A stretch of 64,000 nt of DNA from Methylocella silvestris BL2 (GTDB taxonomy: Bacteria > Pseudomonadota > Alphaproteobacteria > Rhizobiales > Beijerinckiaceae), in assembly GCF_000021745.1 (NCBI RefSeq), contig NC_011666.1, forward strand, positions 3,313,001 to 3,377,000. Direction: 5' to 3'. This document shows, in pieces, positions 13,224 to 21,791 of this stretch. Below the pieces are notes generated by a model that saw nothing but the letters and a program-made list of their open reading frames with translations, was not told the DNA's origin and made no database searches. Within the stretch, counting starts at the first letter, position 1. Each line of letters begins with the position of its first letter. Made by a program: the position numbers and the translations under genes.

Positions 13224-14206
13224 TTTCCTGCCCTTCCGTGAATCATTTCTAGAATGCTCTTGATTCTTTCATCGAAATGGGACGCTGGATAGGTCATAAC
13301 GAAATCGCCTTGCCTATCCAAAACAACGGCTGCTTTATCAGAAAGATAATAAAATCCGCCGTGTGATTGGCGCAGGACTAAAAGAGGTTCTGAAATTGTC
13401 TCTTGTAGATCGTTCATCGATACGCCTCGGCCTTGCACCCTTATTTCGGCATGACTTGTCCAATGTCCCATGTTGAGGTTTGGTTTCTCAACCCCTATTC
13501 CTAGTTTCCCAAAATCCTGCCCGACAAAGTCCGCCGGCTTCGGCCCCGACGCCCCAACCGGCCGCGGCCCCGCAAACGGGAAGGGCGGCGGGCCGAGCGG
13601 ATCGATGGGGCGGCCGTGTTGCACATCCGCCTGCAGCGATTCTTCCTCGAACTTTGATTTGAAATCATCGAGCTTGTCGTCTTCGCTCTTGTCGCCGCCA
13701 TGCGGGCCGCCGGGCGAGATCGAGCGGCCTTCGGCGACGCCCGCGGCGCCGCTCGTCCATCTGCCATGGTCGTCGCGCGGCTGGTCCGGGCCGAATTTCT
13801 TCAGTCCCGCCGGCAGGTCGAAGCCGAGGCTCTTGCACAGCGCGTCGGGATCGAAGCCGTTTGCGATCAGCCGGTCGGCGAGAGCAAGCCGGAACGCCTG
13901 TTCCGCGCTGATCTGCGGCAGGCCGAGCTGCGCCAGATGAATCTGTGCGAGCGCTTTTTCGCCCTTGGCGAAAAGTCTGCCGGCGCGGAGCAATTTTGAC
14001 AGGATGCGCGCGTCGACTGGCGCTGCAAAGCCGACGCGCAGTAGCGCCAGCGCGCGATCCTCGCCGGATACATCTAGACTTGCGCCACGCCCCTCGCGCC
14101 GCAGCGGGGTGAGAACGGTTTCCCGCACCCGCGCCAAGACCCTCGGCATCGCGTCCCGGAAGTTTGACGATATCCTGCCTATGCAATCAAATTTGTCGCT
14201 CAGCAA
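13220..14206 (-). CDS. Putative polymorphic toxin, cassette 2
   Basis: A 328-residue protein. About residues 40-160 form a helical domain ending in KKFGPDQPRDDHGRWTSG. A Gly/Pro/acidic linker follows to about residue 240 (GRPIDPLG, PKPADFVGQDFGKLGIGVEK). The last roughly 85 residues are a compact domain with HAEIRVQGRGVSMNDL, FYYLSDKAAVVLDRQGDF and MTYPASHFDERIKSIL. The His/Arg-x-Arg start and late beta-strands resemble DUF4258/BECR-type RNase toxins (inference). N-terminal half and linker are nearly identical to the gene at 14565-15581, but the C-terminal domain is not. The 3' part is visibly AT-richer. No signal peptide is seen. Confidence 0.75.
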   Translation of the reverse strand: MLSDKFDCIGRISSNFRDAMPRVLARVRETVLTPLRREGRGASLDVSGEDRALALLRVGFAAPVDARILSKLLRAGRLFAKGEKALAQIHLAQLGLPQISAEQAFRLALADRLIANGFDPDALCKSLGFDLPAGLKKFGPDQPRDDHGRWTSGAAGVAEGRSISPGGPHGGDKSEDDKLDDFKSKFEEESLQADVQHGRPIDPLGPPPFPFAGPRPVGASGPKPADFVGQDFGKLGIGVEKPNLNMGHWTSHAEIRVQGRGVSMNDLQETISEPLLVLRQSHGGFYYLSDKAAVVLDRQGDFVMTYPASHFDERIKSILEMIHGRAGK

Positions 14207-14289
14207 CAGTGAGCGAGCGGAACGGCTTCTAATTCTTCAGGAACTCAGGGAGGCTACGGAGCGTCCGATCATGAGTCCCAAGTGAAAGA

Positions 14290-14565
14290 TCAAGCTGCCG
14301 CATGTCTCTGCTTCCACGCCACGATCAGATTGTGAGCGACTTTCGCAACGCGTTCGTGATCCGTTTCCACGCCCATCCTGACGCCCTCTACAAACAACAG
14401 ATAATCTATAATTCGCTCGCGCGACGCGCCAGCTTCAAGAAACGCAATAAGCTTCGGGATGTAGATGTCATATTCGTCGTCGGGAAGGATTTCATTGCAT
14501 ACAATAGGCTCCCAATTTTCTAAAAGAACTTTTCTAACAAGCACGGAGTCATCCGTATGTTGCAT
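14290..14565 (-). CDS. Putative immunity protein of cassette 1
   Basis: A 91-residue acidic protein overlapping the last base of the toxin stop, so tightly coupled. It contains VRKVLLENWEPIV, DEYDIYIPKLIAFL, VEGVRMGVE and a C-terminal KVAHNLIVAWKQ helix, the same plan as the partner in cassette 2 but clearly diverged. Base composition is lower in GC than the flanking chromosome. Neutralisation of the neighbouring C-terminal domain is inferred from the cassette layout. Confidence 0.75.
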   Translation of the reverse strand: MQHTDDSVLVRKVLLENWEPIVCNEILPDDEYDIYIPKLIAFLEAGASRERIIDYLLFVEGVRMGVETDHERVAKVAHNLIVAWKQRHAAA

Positions 14566-15581
14566 TATCTTTCTCCAGAATGGATGCGCTTGAGGATATC
14601 TAGAATTCCTTGTTTGAAATTTGAAGAACCATAGTTTCTCACGAGGCGTCCGTTATCATCAACAATTGCTGCGCCATTGTCGTTCAGAAAGAGAAATCTG
14701 CTATTTGATTGACGCGTAACTAACAGGGGATTGGCAACAATATCTCTTATTTCATCTACGGACAACATACGTTCCCTTGCTTGATCTTTTGCATGGTCAT
14801 TCCAAAAGCCGATTTTCAGGTCCGGCTTCTCAACTCCTACCCCATACTTTCCGAAATCCCGCCCGACAAAGTCGGCCGGCTTCGGCCCCGACGCCCCCGC
14901 CGACCGTTGCCCGGCGAATGGCGCCGGCGTCGGACCCAGCGGGTTGATCGGACGGCCGTGCTGGATATCCTCCTGCGGCGAATCCTCCTCGAATTTCGAC
15001 TTGAAATCTTCGAGCTTATCCTCTTCGCTCTTGTCGCCGCCATGCGGGCCGCCGGGCGAGATCGAGCGGCCTTCGGCGACGCCCGCGCCGCCGCTCGTCC
15101 ATCTGCCATGCTCGTCGCGCGGCTGGTCCGGGTTGAATTTCTTCAGTCCCGCCGGCAGGTCGAAGCCAAGGCTTTTGCACAGGGCGCCGGGGTCGAAGCC
15201 GGTTTCGATCAGCCGGTCGGCGAGAGCGAGCCGGAGCGCCTGTTCCGCGCGGAGCGGCGGCAGGCCGAGCTGCGCCAGATGAATCTGTGCGAGCGCTTTT
15301 TCGCCCTTCGCGAAAAACTCTCCGGCGCGGCGCAATTTTGTAAGGATACGCGCGTCGACCGGCGTGAAAAAGCCGGCGCACAGCAGCGCCAGCATGCGAT
15401 CCTCGCCGGAAAGATCGAGCGCTGCGCCCTCGCCGCCAGGCCGCATAGGGGCGAGGACGGTGTCCGCCCCAAGCACGACGCCGGCCTCGGCAATCTCCAG
15501 ATGGCGGCGCAAGGGGCGCTTGAACGCCCAAAATTCTGCCTCGAACCGCTCGATCGCGTCCACCAAGATCCCCTCCTGCAC
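14565..15581 (-). CDS. Putative polymorphic toxin, cassette 1
   Basis: A 338-residue protein with the same carrier as cassette 2: a SGEDRMLALLCAGF helical domain, LCKSLGFDLPAGLKKFNP, the PRDEHGRWTSGG motif near residue 165, and the linker GRPINPLG to PKPADFVGRDFGKYGVGVEK. The C-terminal domain from about residue 255 carries HAKDQARERMLSVDEIRDIV, RFLFLNDNGAAIVDDNGRL and RNYGSSNF. The first about 45 residues also differ from cassette 2. RDxxGRWT motifs of this type are common near phage MuF/minor-head-linked toxins, but no Mu F domain is seen here. A secretion route is not evident. Confidence 0.75.
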   Translation of the reverse strand: MQEGILVDAIERFEAEFWAFKRPLRRHLEIAEAGVVLGADTVLAPMRPGGEGAALDLSGEDRMLALLCAGFFTPVDARILTKLRRAGEFFAKGEKALAQIHLAQLGLPPLRAEQALRLALADRLIETGFDPGALCKSLGFDLPAGLKKFNPDQPRDEHGRWTSGGAGVAEGRSISPGGPHGGDKSEEDKLEDFKSKFEEDSPQEDIQHGRPINPLGPTPAPFAGQRSAGASGPKPADFVGRDFGKYGVGVEKPDLKIGFWNDHAKDQARERMLSVDEIRDIVANPLLVTRQSNSRFLFLNDNGAAIVDDNGRLVRNYGSSNFKQGILDILKRIHSGER

Positions 15582-15749
15582 CGGCGGACAGGGTGAGCGC
15601 GCAGGGGCGGGGTGTCAAAAACAAACCATGAACAAAAACAGGAGCGAATCTTGTGCGATCGACGCTTCGTGGGCGGGAGGCCGGCTCGGGCTGCGGCCTT
15701 CTAAGACCGGCGCACACCTTGCGACAGGCTCGGGATGCAGCGCTCCAGA

Positions 15750-15791
15750 CATCCTTCGAGACGCGCCCTTCGGGCGCTCCTCAGGATGAGG
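15750..15791. repeat. Dispersed palindromic element (REP-like)
   Basis: CATCC...GGATG outer arms surround GCGCCC-TTC-GGGCGC. This is the CATCCTTCGAGACGC... / CTCAGGATG type of hairpin that is widespread between genes in alphaproteobacteria. It lies just downstream of prfC and could act as its terminator on the reverse strand. Confidence 0.7.
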
Positions 15792-15812
15792 CAGCGCGCT
15801 CTCACTTGCGCC

Positions 15813-17405
15813 TCAGGCCGCGGCCTTCTGGTAATCCTTGATGTCCGAAAAAATCACCTCGGGCCATTTGTCCTGTTCATATTTCAGATCCCACGCCGAC
15901 GCGGCCATGAAGACGGGGGCGCCGTCGAGATCGACCGCCATGCTCGAGGGATGCGCCCGCACGAATTTGTCGAGCTCGGCGGCGGAGGCTGCGATCCAGC
16001 GGCAGGAGTCGAAGCGGCTCTGCTCGAAGCTGACGCCCAGCCCATATTCGGCCTCGAGCCGCTCGGCCAGCACGTCGAGCTGCAGCGCGCCGACGACGCC
16101 GACGATGGCGCCGGAGCCGTCGTTCGGCAGAAACAGCTGTACGACGCCTTCCTCGCCCATCTGGCTCAGGGCCTCGCGCAGCTTTTTCGCCTTCATTGCG
16201 TCGCTGATTTTGACGCGGCGTAAAATTTCCGGGGCGAAACTCGGCACGCCGCGAAAGATGAGATCCTCGCCCTCTGTCAGCGTATCGCCGATGCGCAGCG
16301 TGCCATGGTTCGGAATGCCGACGACATCGCCGGCATAGGCCTCTTCGGCCAACTGACGATCTTGCGCGAAGAAAAATTGCGGCGCATTGAGCGCGATGTT
16401 CTTGCCGGTGCGAACCAGCTTCGCCTTCATGCCGCGCCGGAGTTTCCCCGAGCAGACGCGCATGAAGGCGATGCGGTCGCGGTGGTTCGGGTCCATGTTC
16501 GCCTGGATCTTGAAGACGAAGCCGGTCATCTTGTCTTCGCGGGCGTCGACTTTTCGCGAGGCGGTCTCGAGCCCCTGCGGCGGCGGCGCGAAGTCGCGGA
16601 GCGCGTCGATGAGATCGCGCACGCCGAAATTGCGCAGCGCGCTGCCGAAAAAGGTCGGCGTCAAATGGCCTTCGAGAAACGCCTTGCGGTCAAAATGCTT
16701 GAGCCCGCCGCGCGCGAGTTCGATCTGCTCGCGCACGATCTCGAACTCCGTCTCGCCGAGGAGATTCTTGATGAAAGGATCGTCGGGGCCATTGACCGAG
16801 ACAGGCTCGCCGTCGCGGTCGATCTGGCGCACGAGATTGCGCGCAAGGTCGAAGGTTCCCCTAAAACCGCGGCCGGAGCCGAGCGGCCAGGTCATCGGCG
16901 CGACGTCGAGGGCGAGCGTCTTTTCAATCTCGTCGATGAGATCGAACGGGTCGCGCGTCTCGCGGTCGAGCTTGTTGATAAAGGTGATGATGGGGATGTC
17001 GCGCAGGCGGCAGACTTCGAACAGTTTTCGCGTGCGCGCCTCGATGCCCTTGGCCGCGTCGATCACCATGATGGCGGAATCGACCGCCGTCAGCGTGCGA
17101 TAGGTGTCTTCGGAGAAATCCTCATGGCCCGGCGTGTCGAGCAGATTATAGACGCAGCCGCCATATTCGAAGGTCATCACGGAGGTGACGACCGAGATGC
17201 CGCGCTCGCGCTCGATGCCCATCCAGTCGGAGCGGGTCTGGCGGCGGTTCGCCTTGGCGCGCACCTCGCCGGCGAGCTGGATCGCGCCGCCGAACAGCAG
17301 CAGCTTTTCGGTGAGCGTCGTCTTGCCGGCGTCAGGGTGGGAGATGATGGCGAAGGTGCGCCGCCGCGCCACGGGGTCTTTAAGCTGGGGATCGGAAGCG
17401 TTCAT
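15813..17405 (-). CDS. prfC: Peptide chain release factor 3
   Basis: A 530-residue translational GTPase that recycles RF1/RF2 from the ribosome. The G domain shows G1 HPDAGKTTLTEKL near residue 25, the switch region RGISVVTSVM, G3 DTPGHEDFSEDTYRTL near residue 90 and G4 NKLD near residue 145. RF3-specific domains II and III follow (GFVFKIQANMDPNHRDRIAF, GALQLDVLAERLEAEYG). Length and start fit RF3 and exclude EF-G and LepA. Confidence 0.97.
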   Translation of the reverse strand: MNASDPQLKDPVARRRTFAIISHPDAGKTTLTEKLLLFGGAIQLAGEVRAKANRRQTRSDWMGIERERGISVVTSVMTFEYGGCVYNLLDTPGHEDFSEDTYRTLTAVDSAIMVIDAAKGIEARTRKLFEVCRLRDIPIITFINKLDRETRDPFDLIDEIEKTLALDVAPMTWPLGSGRGFRGTFDLARNLVRQIDRDGEPVSVNGPDDPFIKNLLGETEFEIVREQIELARGGLKHFDRKAFLEGHLTPTFFGSALRNFGVRDLIDALRDFAPPPQGLETASRKVDAREDKMTGFVFKIQANMDPNHRDRIAFMRVCSGKLRRGMKAKLVRTGKNIALNAPQFFFAQDRQLAEEAYAGDVVGIPNHGTLRIGDTLTEGEDLIFRGVPSFAPEILRRVKISDAMKAKKLREALSQMGEEGVVQLFLPNDGSGAIVGVVGALQLDVLAERLEAEYGLGVSFEQSRFDSCRWIAASAAELDKFVRAHPSSMAVDLDGAPVFMAASAWDLKYEQDKWPEVIFSDIKDYQKAAA

Positions 17406-17418
17406 GAGCCTGTTTGAG

Positions 17419-17461
17419 CATGACGCCGAAAAGCAGCAAGACTTTTCGGACCAACGTCATG
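17419..17461. repeat. Perfect nested inverted repeat
   Basis: CATGACG-CCGAAAAG ... CTTTTCGG-ccaa-CGTCATG forms a long imperfectly looped palindrome between prfC (reverse) and the DUF1810 gene (forward). A weaker relative occurs at 35213-35250. Its form matches dispersed intergenic palindromes common in Hyphomicrobiales genomes. Confidence 0.7.
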
Positions 17462-17574
17462 GCGTAAACCAGACGCTACGTCGCAAGGGGCGGCGGCGAT
17501 GTCAATTGTTTCGGGGCGCCCGAACGGAGCCGCCGAAGCGGGCATTGACGCGGCGTAAATCGAGGAGAGCGGCC

Positions 17575-18009
17575 ATGGCGCAACCGGATCCCGACGATCC
17601 GTTCGATCTGCGCCGTTTCGTCGAGGCGCAGGAGGGCGTCTTCGAGCGGGCCTGCGCCGAGCTCCGGCGCGGGCGCAAGGCGACGCATTGGATGTGGTTC
17701 ATCTTTCCGCAGATCGCCGGGCTCGGATCGAGCGCGATGGCGCAGCGCTATGCGGTCTCCGGGCGCGCGGAGGCGCAAGCCTATCTGCGCGACGTGATTC
17801 TGGGGCCAAGGCTCAAAAGCTGCGCCGAAATCGTCAACGTGGTCGAAGGGCGTTCGGCGGCGGAGATTTTCGGCTATCCCGACACGCTGAAATTCCAGTC
17901 GTCGATGACGCTATTCGCCGCAACGGCGGAGGAAAATCGCGTGTTCCGCGAGGCTTTGGACAAATATTTCGGCGGCGAACGGGATCAGGCGACGCTGGAG
18001 CGGCTTTGA
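17575..18009 (+). CDS. DUF1810 family protein
   Basis: A 144-residue small globular protein of the DUF1810 family. The N-terminal DPFDLRRFVEAQEGVFERA is followed by the hallmark HWMWFIFPQIAGLGSSAMAQ at about residues 38-57, then AEIFGYPDTLKFQSSMTLF. Function is unknown. ATG 17575 gives the family N-terminus; a longer upstream frame is not supported. It is convergent with thiD, 9 nt apart. Confidence 0.88.
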   Translation: MAQPDPDDPFDLRRFVEAQEGVFERACAELRRGRKATHWMWFIFPQIAGLGSSAMAQRYAVSGRAEAQAYLRDVILGPRLKSCAEIVNVVEGRSAAEIFGYPDTLKFQSSMTLFAATAEENRVFREALDKYFGGERDQATLERL

Positions 18010-18018
18010 CGCGTGGCC

Positions 18019-18831
18019 TCAGGCTTTCGGCCAGAGCGCGAAGAAATGGTGGGTCGGCCCGTGGCCTTGTCCCGTTCCCACATTCAGGGCGGCGGCGGCG
18101 CCGAGCGCGCCGGTGAGATAGGCTTTGGCGGCGGCGACGGCGTCGAGAAGCGGCAGGCCGCGGCCGAGAAAGGCGGCGATCGCAGAAGACAGCGTGCACC
18201 CCGTGCCATGGGTGTTGCGGGTGTTGACGCGGGGGGCGGAGAGGATTTCCTCAGTCGCGCCGTCGAGGAAAAAATCCTCCGATGTCTCGCCTCCGGCGTC
18301 GCCGCCCTTGATCAGCACGGCTTTGGCGCCGAGCCGAACGAGGCGGTCCGCCGCCTCGCGCATCTGAGCCGGACCGAACGGGCGCGGCGCGCCGGAGAGG
18401 CGCCATGCTTCGTTGAGGTTTGGCGTCACAAGCGTGGCCAGCGGAAACAGGCGGGCGACGATCGCCTGTTCGACTCCCTCGCCGGCGAGCGTGTCGCCGC
18501 TCGTCGCGGCGAGCACCGGATCCAACACGATGGCCGGCGGCTTGTAAAAAGCCAGCCTGTCGGCCACAGCCTCGACGACGGCCGCCGAGCCGAGCATGCC
18601 GATTTTGACCGCCGCGACGGTGATATCGTCAAAAATCGCGTCAATTTGCGCCGCAACGAAATCGGCGGGCGGAACATGGACCGCCCCGACGCCGCGCGTG
18701 TTCTGCGCCGTCAGCGCCGTGATCGCCGCCATGCCGTAGCAGCCGAGCGCCGAAAATGTCTTGAGGTCGGCCTGAATCCCCGCGCCGCCGCTTGGGTCCG
18801 AGCCGGCGATCGAGAGGATGTTGGGCGTCAT
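18019..18831 (-). CDS. thiD: HMP/HMP-phosphate kinase
   Basis: A 270-residue ribokinase-fold enzyme that phosphorylates HMP and then HMP-P in thiamine biosynthesis, downstream of ThiC. The N-terminal [19 protein letters not shown] (residues 7-25) is the classic ThiD substrate loop. The C-terminal [20 protein letters not shown] holds the GTGC anion hole and catalytic base. It is 17 kb from thiC, without a visible TPP riboswitch of its own. Confidence 0.96.
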   Translation of the reverse strand: MTPNILSIAGSDPSGGAGIQADLKTFSALGCYGMAAITALTAQNTRGVGAVHVPPADFVAAQIDAIFDDITVAAVKIGMLGSAAVVEAVADRLAFYKPPAIVLDPVLAATSGDTLAGEGVEQAIVARLFPLATLVTPNLNEAWRLSGAPRPFGPAQMREAADRLVRLGAKAVLIKGGDAGGETSEDFFLDGATEEILSAPRVNTRNTHGTGCTLSSAIAAFLGRGLPLLDAVAAAKAYLTGALGAAAALNVGTGQGHGPTHHFFALWPKA

Positions 18832-18863
18832 ATTGTGCTCTCTGCCGACTGCCGGGCAAGGCG

Positions 18864-19379
18864 TCAGCGCTGCAGGGCGGCTGACTTCGGGCGGCTGCGT
18901 CCGCGGCGGCGGAACGGCGCGGACAGAATTTGCCAGACGCCGAAGCCGGCGACGAAGCCAAGGCCGCCGAGCGCAAAGCCTTCGCCCGTCACCGGAACCG
19001 CAGGCTCGAAGCTGGCATAGGCCCGGCGTGCGATCAAGGGATCGAAGTCGGCCGCAAGCGCCGTCAAGCGTCCGATCGGCCCTGCTTGCGCCATGGCCTC
19101 ATTGGAGCGGGTCAGCTTCTGGAGTCGCGCAGAGACATCCTTCATCTGGACGCCGCGGCCGCTGACGAATTCGTCTTTGCTGGCGAGCAGCCGCGCGATC
19201 CCTTCGTCCTCGCTGAGCCCCTGACGCGCGCTGTCGTCGTCGAAGGTTGTGACGATCGTCTGCAATTCGTCGATCGCGCCGCCAAGCCGCTGGCGGTATT
19301 GCTGGGCGTATTCTGGGATTTGCGACGCGGCGACGCCGGTCACAATCCCGAAGAAAAGAGCGAGCCGTGACCTCAGCAT
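18864..19379 (-). CDS. DUF2937 family membrane protein
   Basis: A 171-residue protein with an N-terminal hydrophobic segment (LALFFGIVTGVAASQIPEYA), a long central helical region with QQYRQRLGGAIDELQTIV, and a second membrane segment near residues 135-155 (GFALGGLGFVAGFGVWQIL). The order matches DUF2937, found in proteobacteria and of unknown function. It lies 32 nt upstream of thiD on the same strand. Confidence 0.8.
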   Translation of the reverse strand: MLRSRLALFFGIVTGVAASQIPEYAQQYRQRLGGAIDELQTIVTTFDDDSARQGLSEDEGIARLLASKDEFVSGRGVQMKDVSARLQKLTRSNEAMAQAGPIGRLTALAADFDPLIARRAYASFEPAVPVTGEGFALGGLGFVAGFGVWQILSAPFRRRGRSRPKSAALQR

Positions 19380-19452
19380 TGCAGCGCCCTCGATTGTGAT
19401 CCTCGCCTGTTGTATTGAATTCTATCGATTTGGCGGCCTCGGATGATTAGAA

Positions 19453-20487
19453 TTACGCTGGCATTGTCAGCAAACCCGCCGCGCCATCGGCGCCGCCGAA
19501 CAGCAGCCTGCGTCCGGCCTGGTCCCAGGCAAGCGCGGTGATCGCGCCGGCGCCTTCGGCGCGCACGAGAAGCTCGGCGCCATCGGCCTGGCGGCAAAGC
19601 AGGATCATGCCATCCTCATAGCCCTGCGCGAGGATCGGGCTTTTGGGGTGAAAGGCGACCATCGTGACCTTCGCGGAACGTACGCCCAATTCGCGCGGCG
19701 CCTTGTTGACAGGGCCTTCCTTGGAATTGAACGGCCAGACGATGGCGGCTTCGGCGCCCGAGGTCGCAAGCCAGTTTCCATCATGCGACCATGACGTCGA
19801 GCGCGGCTTTGCCGGATAGCCGCTGAGGCGCAGATCCTTCTTGTCTGAGAGGCGCCACGCATGCAGCGCATTCTCCTGCATCGAGGTCACGATGAATTTT
19901 CCGTCGGGGGAGGCGGTGATTTCGAGATGCGAGCCCTTCCAGTGCAATTCGTCGGGCTCCGCTGCGGCGTTTGGAAACCACAGACTTGCGCCATTGTAGT
20001 GCGAGATGGCGAGCCGGTAGCCTTTGGGCAGAAAGGCGAGGCCGCGCACGGTTGACGGCGCCGTGAAGGCCTTAACGTCGCCCTTTGCGTCGCGGGCGAA
20101 GACCTGCCGTCCGGTCGACCAGGCGACGGCGCCGTCAGCGCGCGCGGCGAGCGCATCGATCCATTTGCCTTTTTCGCGCGCGAGTTCGCGCATTGCGCCA
20201 TCGCCCGCGATTTCGACCACGCGGCCGTCGTCGCCGCCTGTGATCAGGCGCTCGCCCGCCTTGACGGCGATGAGAATGGCGGCGTCCGGATGCGCCGCGA
20301 TCAATCTTGCATCATCGCCGCCGCCGAGCAGAATTTGCCCGTCGCCCAGCGCGAAAGCAGGCGCGCCGCCGATAAAAGCCGCAGCCGTCACCGGCGCGCC
20401 GGCGTCGAGCGCCGTGACGTTGGCAGTCAGCGATGTTGGCGCAGCGGCCATGTTGGGTCTCGCGGGAGTCTCGACGGGATGGCTCAA
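19453..20487 (-). CDS. WD40 beta-propeller protein
   Basis: A 344-residue protein with degenerate WD40 repeats along its length, for example KYRL-like turns, SWSHDGNWLATSGAEAAIVW near residue 230 and ALAWDQAGRRLLFGGADGA near residue 320. There is no signal peptide. It overlaps the CobW-like gene by 4 nt (20484-20487). In alphaproteobacteria this WD40 partner commonly sits beside COG0523 zinc-related GTPases, so a scaffold role in metal homeostasis is a reasonable inference. Confidence 0.85.
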   Translation of the reverse strand: MSHPVETPARPNMAAAPTSLTANVTALDAGAPVTAAAFIGGAPAFALGDGQILLGGGDDARLIAAHPDAAILIAVKAGERLITGGDDGRVVEIAGDGAMRELAREKGKWIDALAARADGAVAWSTGRQVFARDAKGDVKAFTAPSTVRGLAFLPKGYRLAISHYNGASLWFPNAAAEPDELHWKGSHLEITASPDGKFIVTSMQENALHAWRLSDKKDLRLSGYPAKPRSTSWSHDGNWLATSGAEAAIVWPFNSKEGPVNKAPRELGVRSAKVTMVAFHPKSPILAQGYEDGMILLCRQADGAELLVRAEGAGAITALAWDQAGRRLLFGGADGAAGLLTMPA

Positions 20488-21560
20488 GCGGCGCAGGCGA
20501 GGAAGCCCGTCCGGATTTCATCTTCCTTCAGGTGACGGCCGATGAAAACGAGGCGGCTGCGCCGCGTCTCGCCCGGCTTCCAGTCTTGTTGCAGATCGCC
20601 GTCGAGGATCATATGCACGCCCTGGAAGACAAAGCGTTTCGGCTCGTCCTTCAGCGCGATGATGCCTTTGGAGCGCAAGATCGCCGCGCCCTCGGTCTGG
20701 ATATAGGAATTGATCCAGGGCAGGAATTTATCGGGATCGACGTCGCCCTCGATCGTCAGGGCGACCGATTGCATCTCCTCATCGTGATAATGCTTCAGGC
20801 CATGACCGTTTTTGGCATGATGATCGTCATGGTCATGATGCTCGTGCTTGCGGCCATGATCGTGGTGGCCGTGATCATGATCATGATCGTGGCCGTGGTG
20901 ATCATGTTCTTCGTCCGCTTCCAGGAACTGCGGCTCGATTTCGAGAATGCGGTCGAGATCGAAGGCGTTGCGGTTTAAAACGTCTTCGAGCGAAACCGCG
21001 CAATTCTGCGCCTTGTGCAGCCGGGCATAGGGATTGATGGCGCGAATGCGCGCTTCCACATCGGCGAGCTCCTCGGCGCTGACGAGGTCGATCTTGTTCA
21101 AAATAATGACGTCGGCGAAGGCGATCTGGCTCTTGGCCTCGGGCGCGTCTTTCAGCCGTTCCGCCAGCCATTTCGCGTCGGCGACCGTCACCACCGCATC
21201 GAGACGGGCCGCCTCGCGGACGTCGGCGTCGACGAAAAATGTTTGCGCGACAGGCGCCGGATCGGCAAGGCCGGTTGTTTCGACGATGATCGCGTCGAAC
21301 TTGCCCTTGCGCTTCATCAGCCCCTCGATGATGCGGATGAGGTCGCCGCGCACCGTGCAGCAGATGCAGCCATTGTTCATCTCGAACACTTCTTCGTCAG
21401 CGCCGACGACAAGATCATTGTCGATGCCGATCGAGCCGAATTCATTGACGATGACGGCGAATTTCTTGCCATGGTCCTCGGAAAGAATGCGGTTCAAAAG
21501 CGTCGTCTTGCCGGCGCCGAGATAGCCAGTGAGCACGGTGACGGGTATTTTATCGGCCAT
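20484..21560 (-). CDS. CobW/COG0523 family GTP-binding metallochaperone
   Basis: A 358-residue SIMIBI GTPase. It has Walker A TGYLGAGKTTLLNRIL at residues 10-25, the metal motif GCICCTVRGDL near residue 65, the VETTGLADPAPV switch and NKIDLV. A very His/Asp-rich linker at about residues 215-250 (HDHHGHDHDHDHGHHDHG and beyond) points to zinc handling, and the CobW C-terminal domain follows. There is no cobalamin gene nearby, so zinc allocation is more likely than B12 synthesis. It is co-transcribed with the WD40 gene. Confidence 0.92.
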   Translation of the reverse strand: MADKIPVTVLTGYLGAGKTTLLNRILSEDHGKKFAVIVNEFGSIGIDNDLVVGADEEVFEMNNGCICCTVRGDLIRIIEGLMKRKGKFDAIIVETTGLADPAPVAQTFFVDADVREAARLDAVVTVADAKWLAERLKDAPEAKSQIAFADVIILNKIDLVSAEELADVEARIRAINPYARLHKAQNCAVSLEDVLNRNAFDLDRILEIEPQFLEADEEHDHHGHDHDHDHGHHDHGRKHEHHDHDDHHAKNGHGLKHYHDEEMQSVALTIEGDVDPDKFLPWINSYIQTEGAAILRSKGIIALKDEPKRFVFQGVHMILDGDLQQDWKPGETRRSRLVFIGRHLKEDEIRTGFLACAA

Positions 21561-21791
21561 TCGATCCTCCGGGGGAGCTGACTTTAGACGCGCCGCCTCG
21601 GCGGCGGGATTGGCCTCAAAATAGGGGGCGCAGAGACCAACGCCAAGCCTTGGACCCGGCGGTCAGCCGGATCCTTGGCCTTTCGCCGGGGCCGGCCGGC
21701 AAATCTCGCAGTGCGGCGCTATGACGTAGCGCGGCTCGGGGCCGGTTTTCGTGAGTTGGAACGGACGGTGCGATCTGGTAACGCAAAGCGC

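Noticed and set aside
14565-15581. Phage portal or Mu F head protein
   Set aside because: The PRDEHGRWT motif often occurs near such genes, but no MuF or portal core is present and no phage gene adjoins the ilvC-prfC interval.
16305-17417. 370-codon forward frame opposite prfC
   Set aside because: Antisense shadow of RF3 with skewed composition and no recognisable domain.
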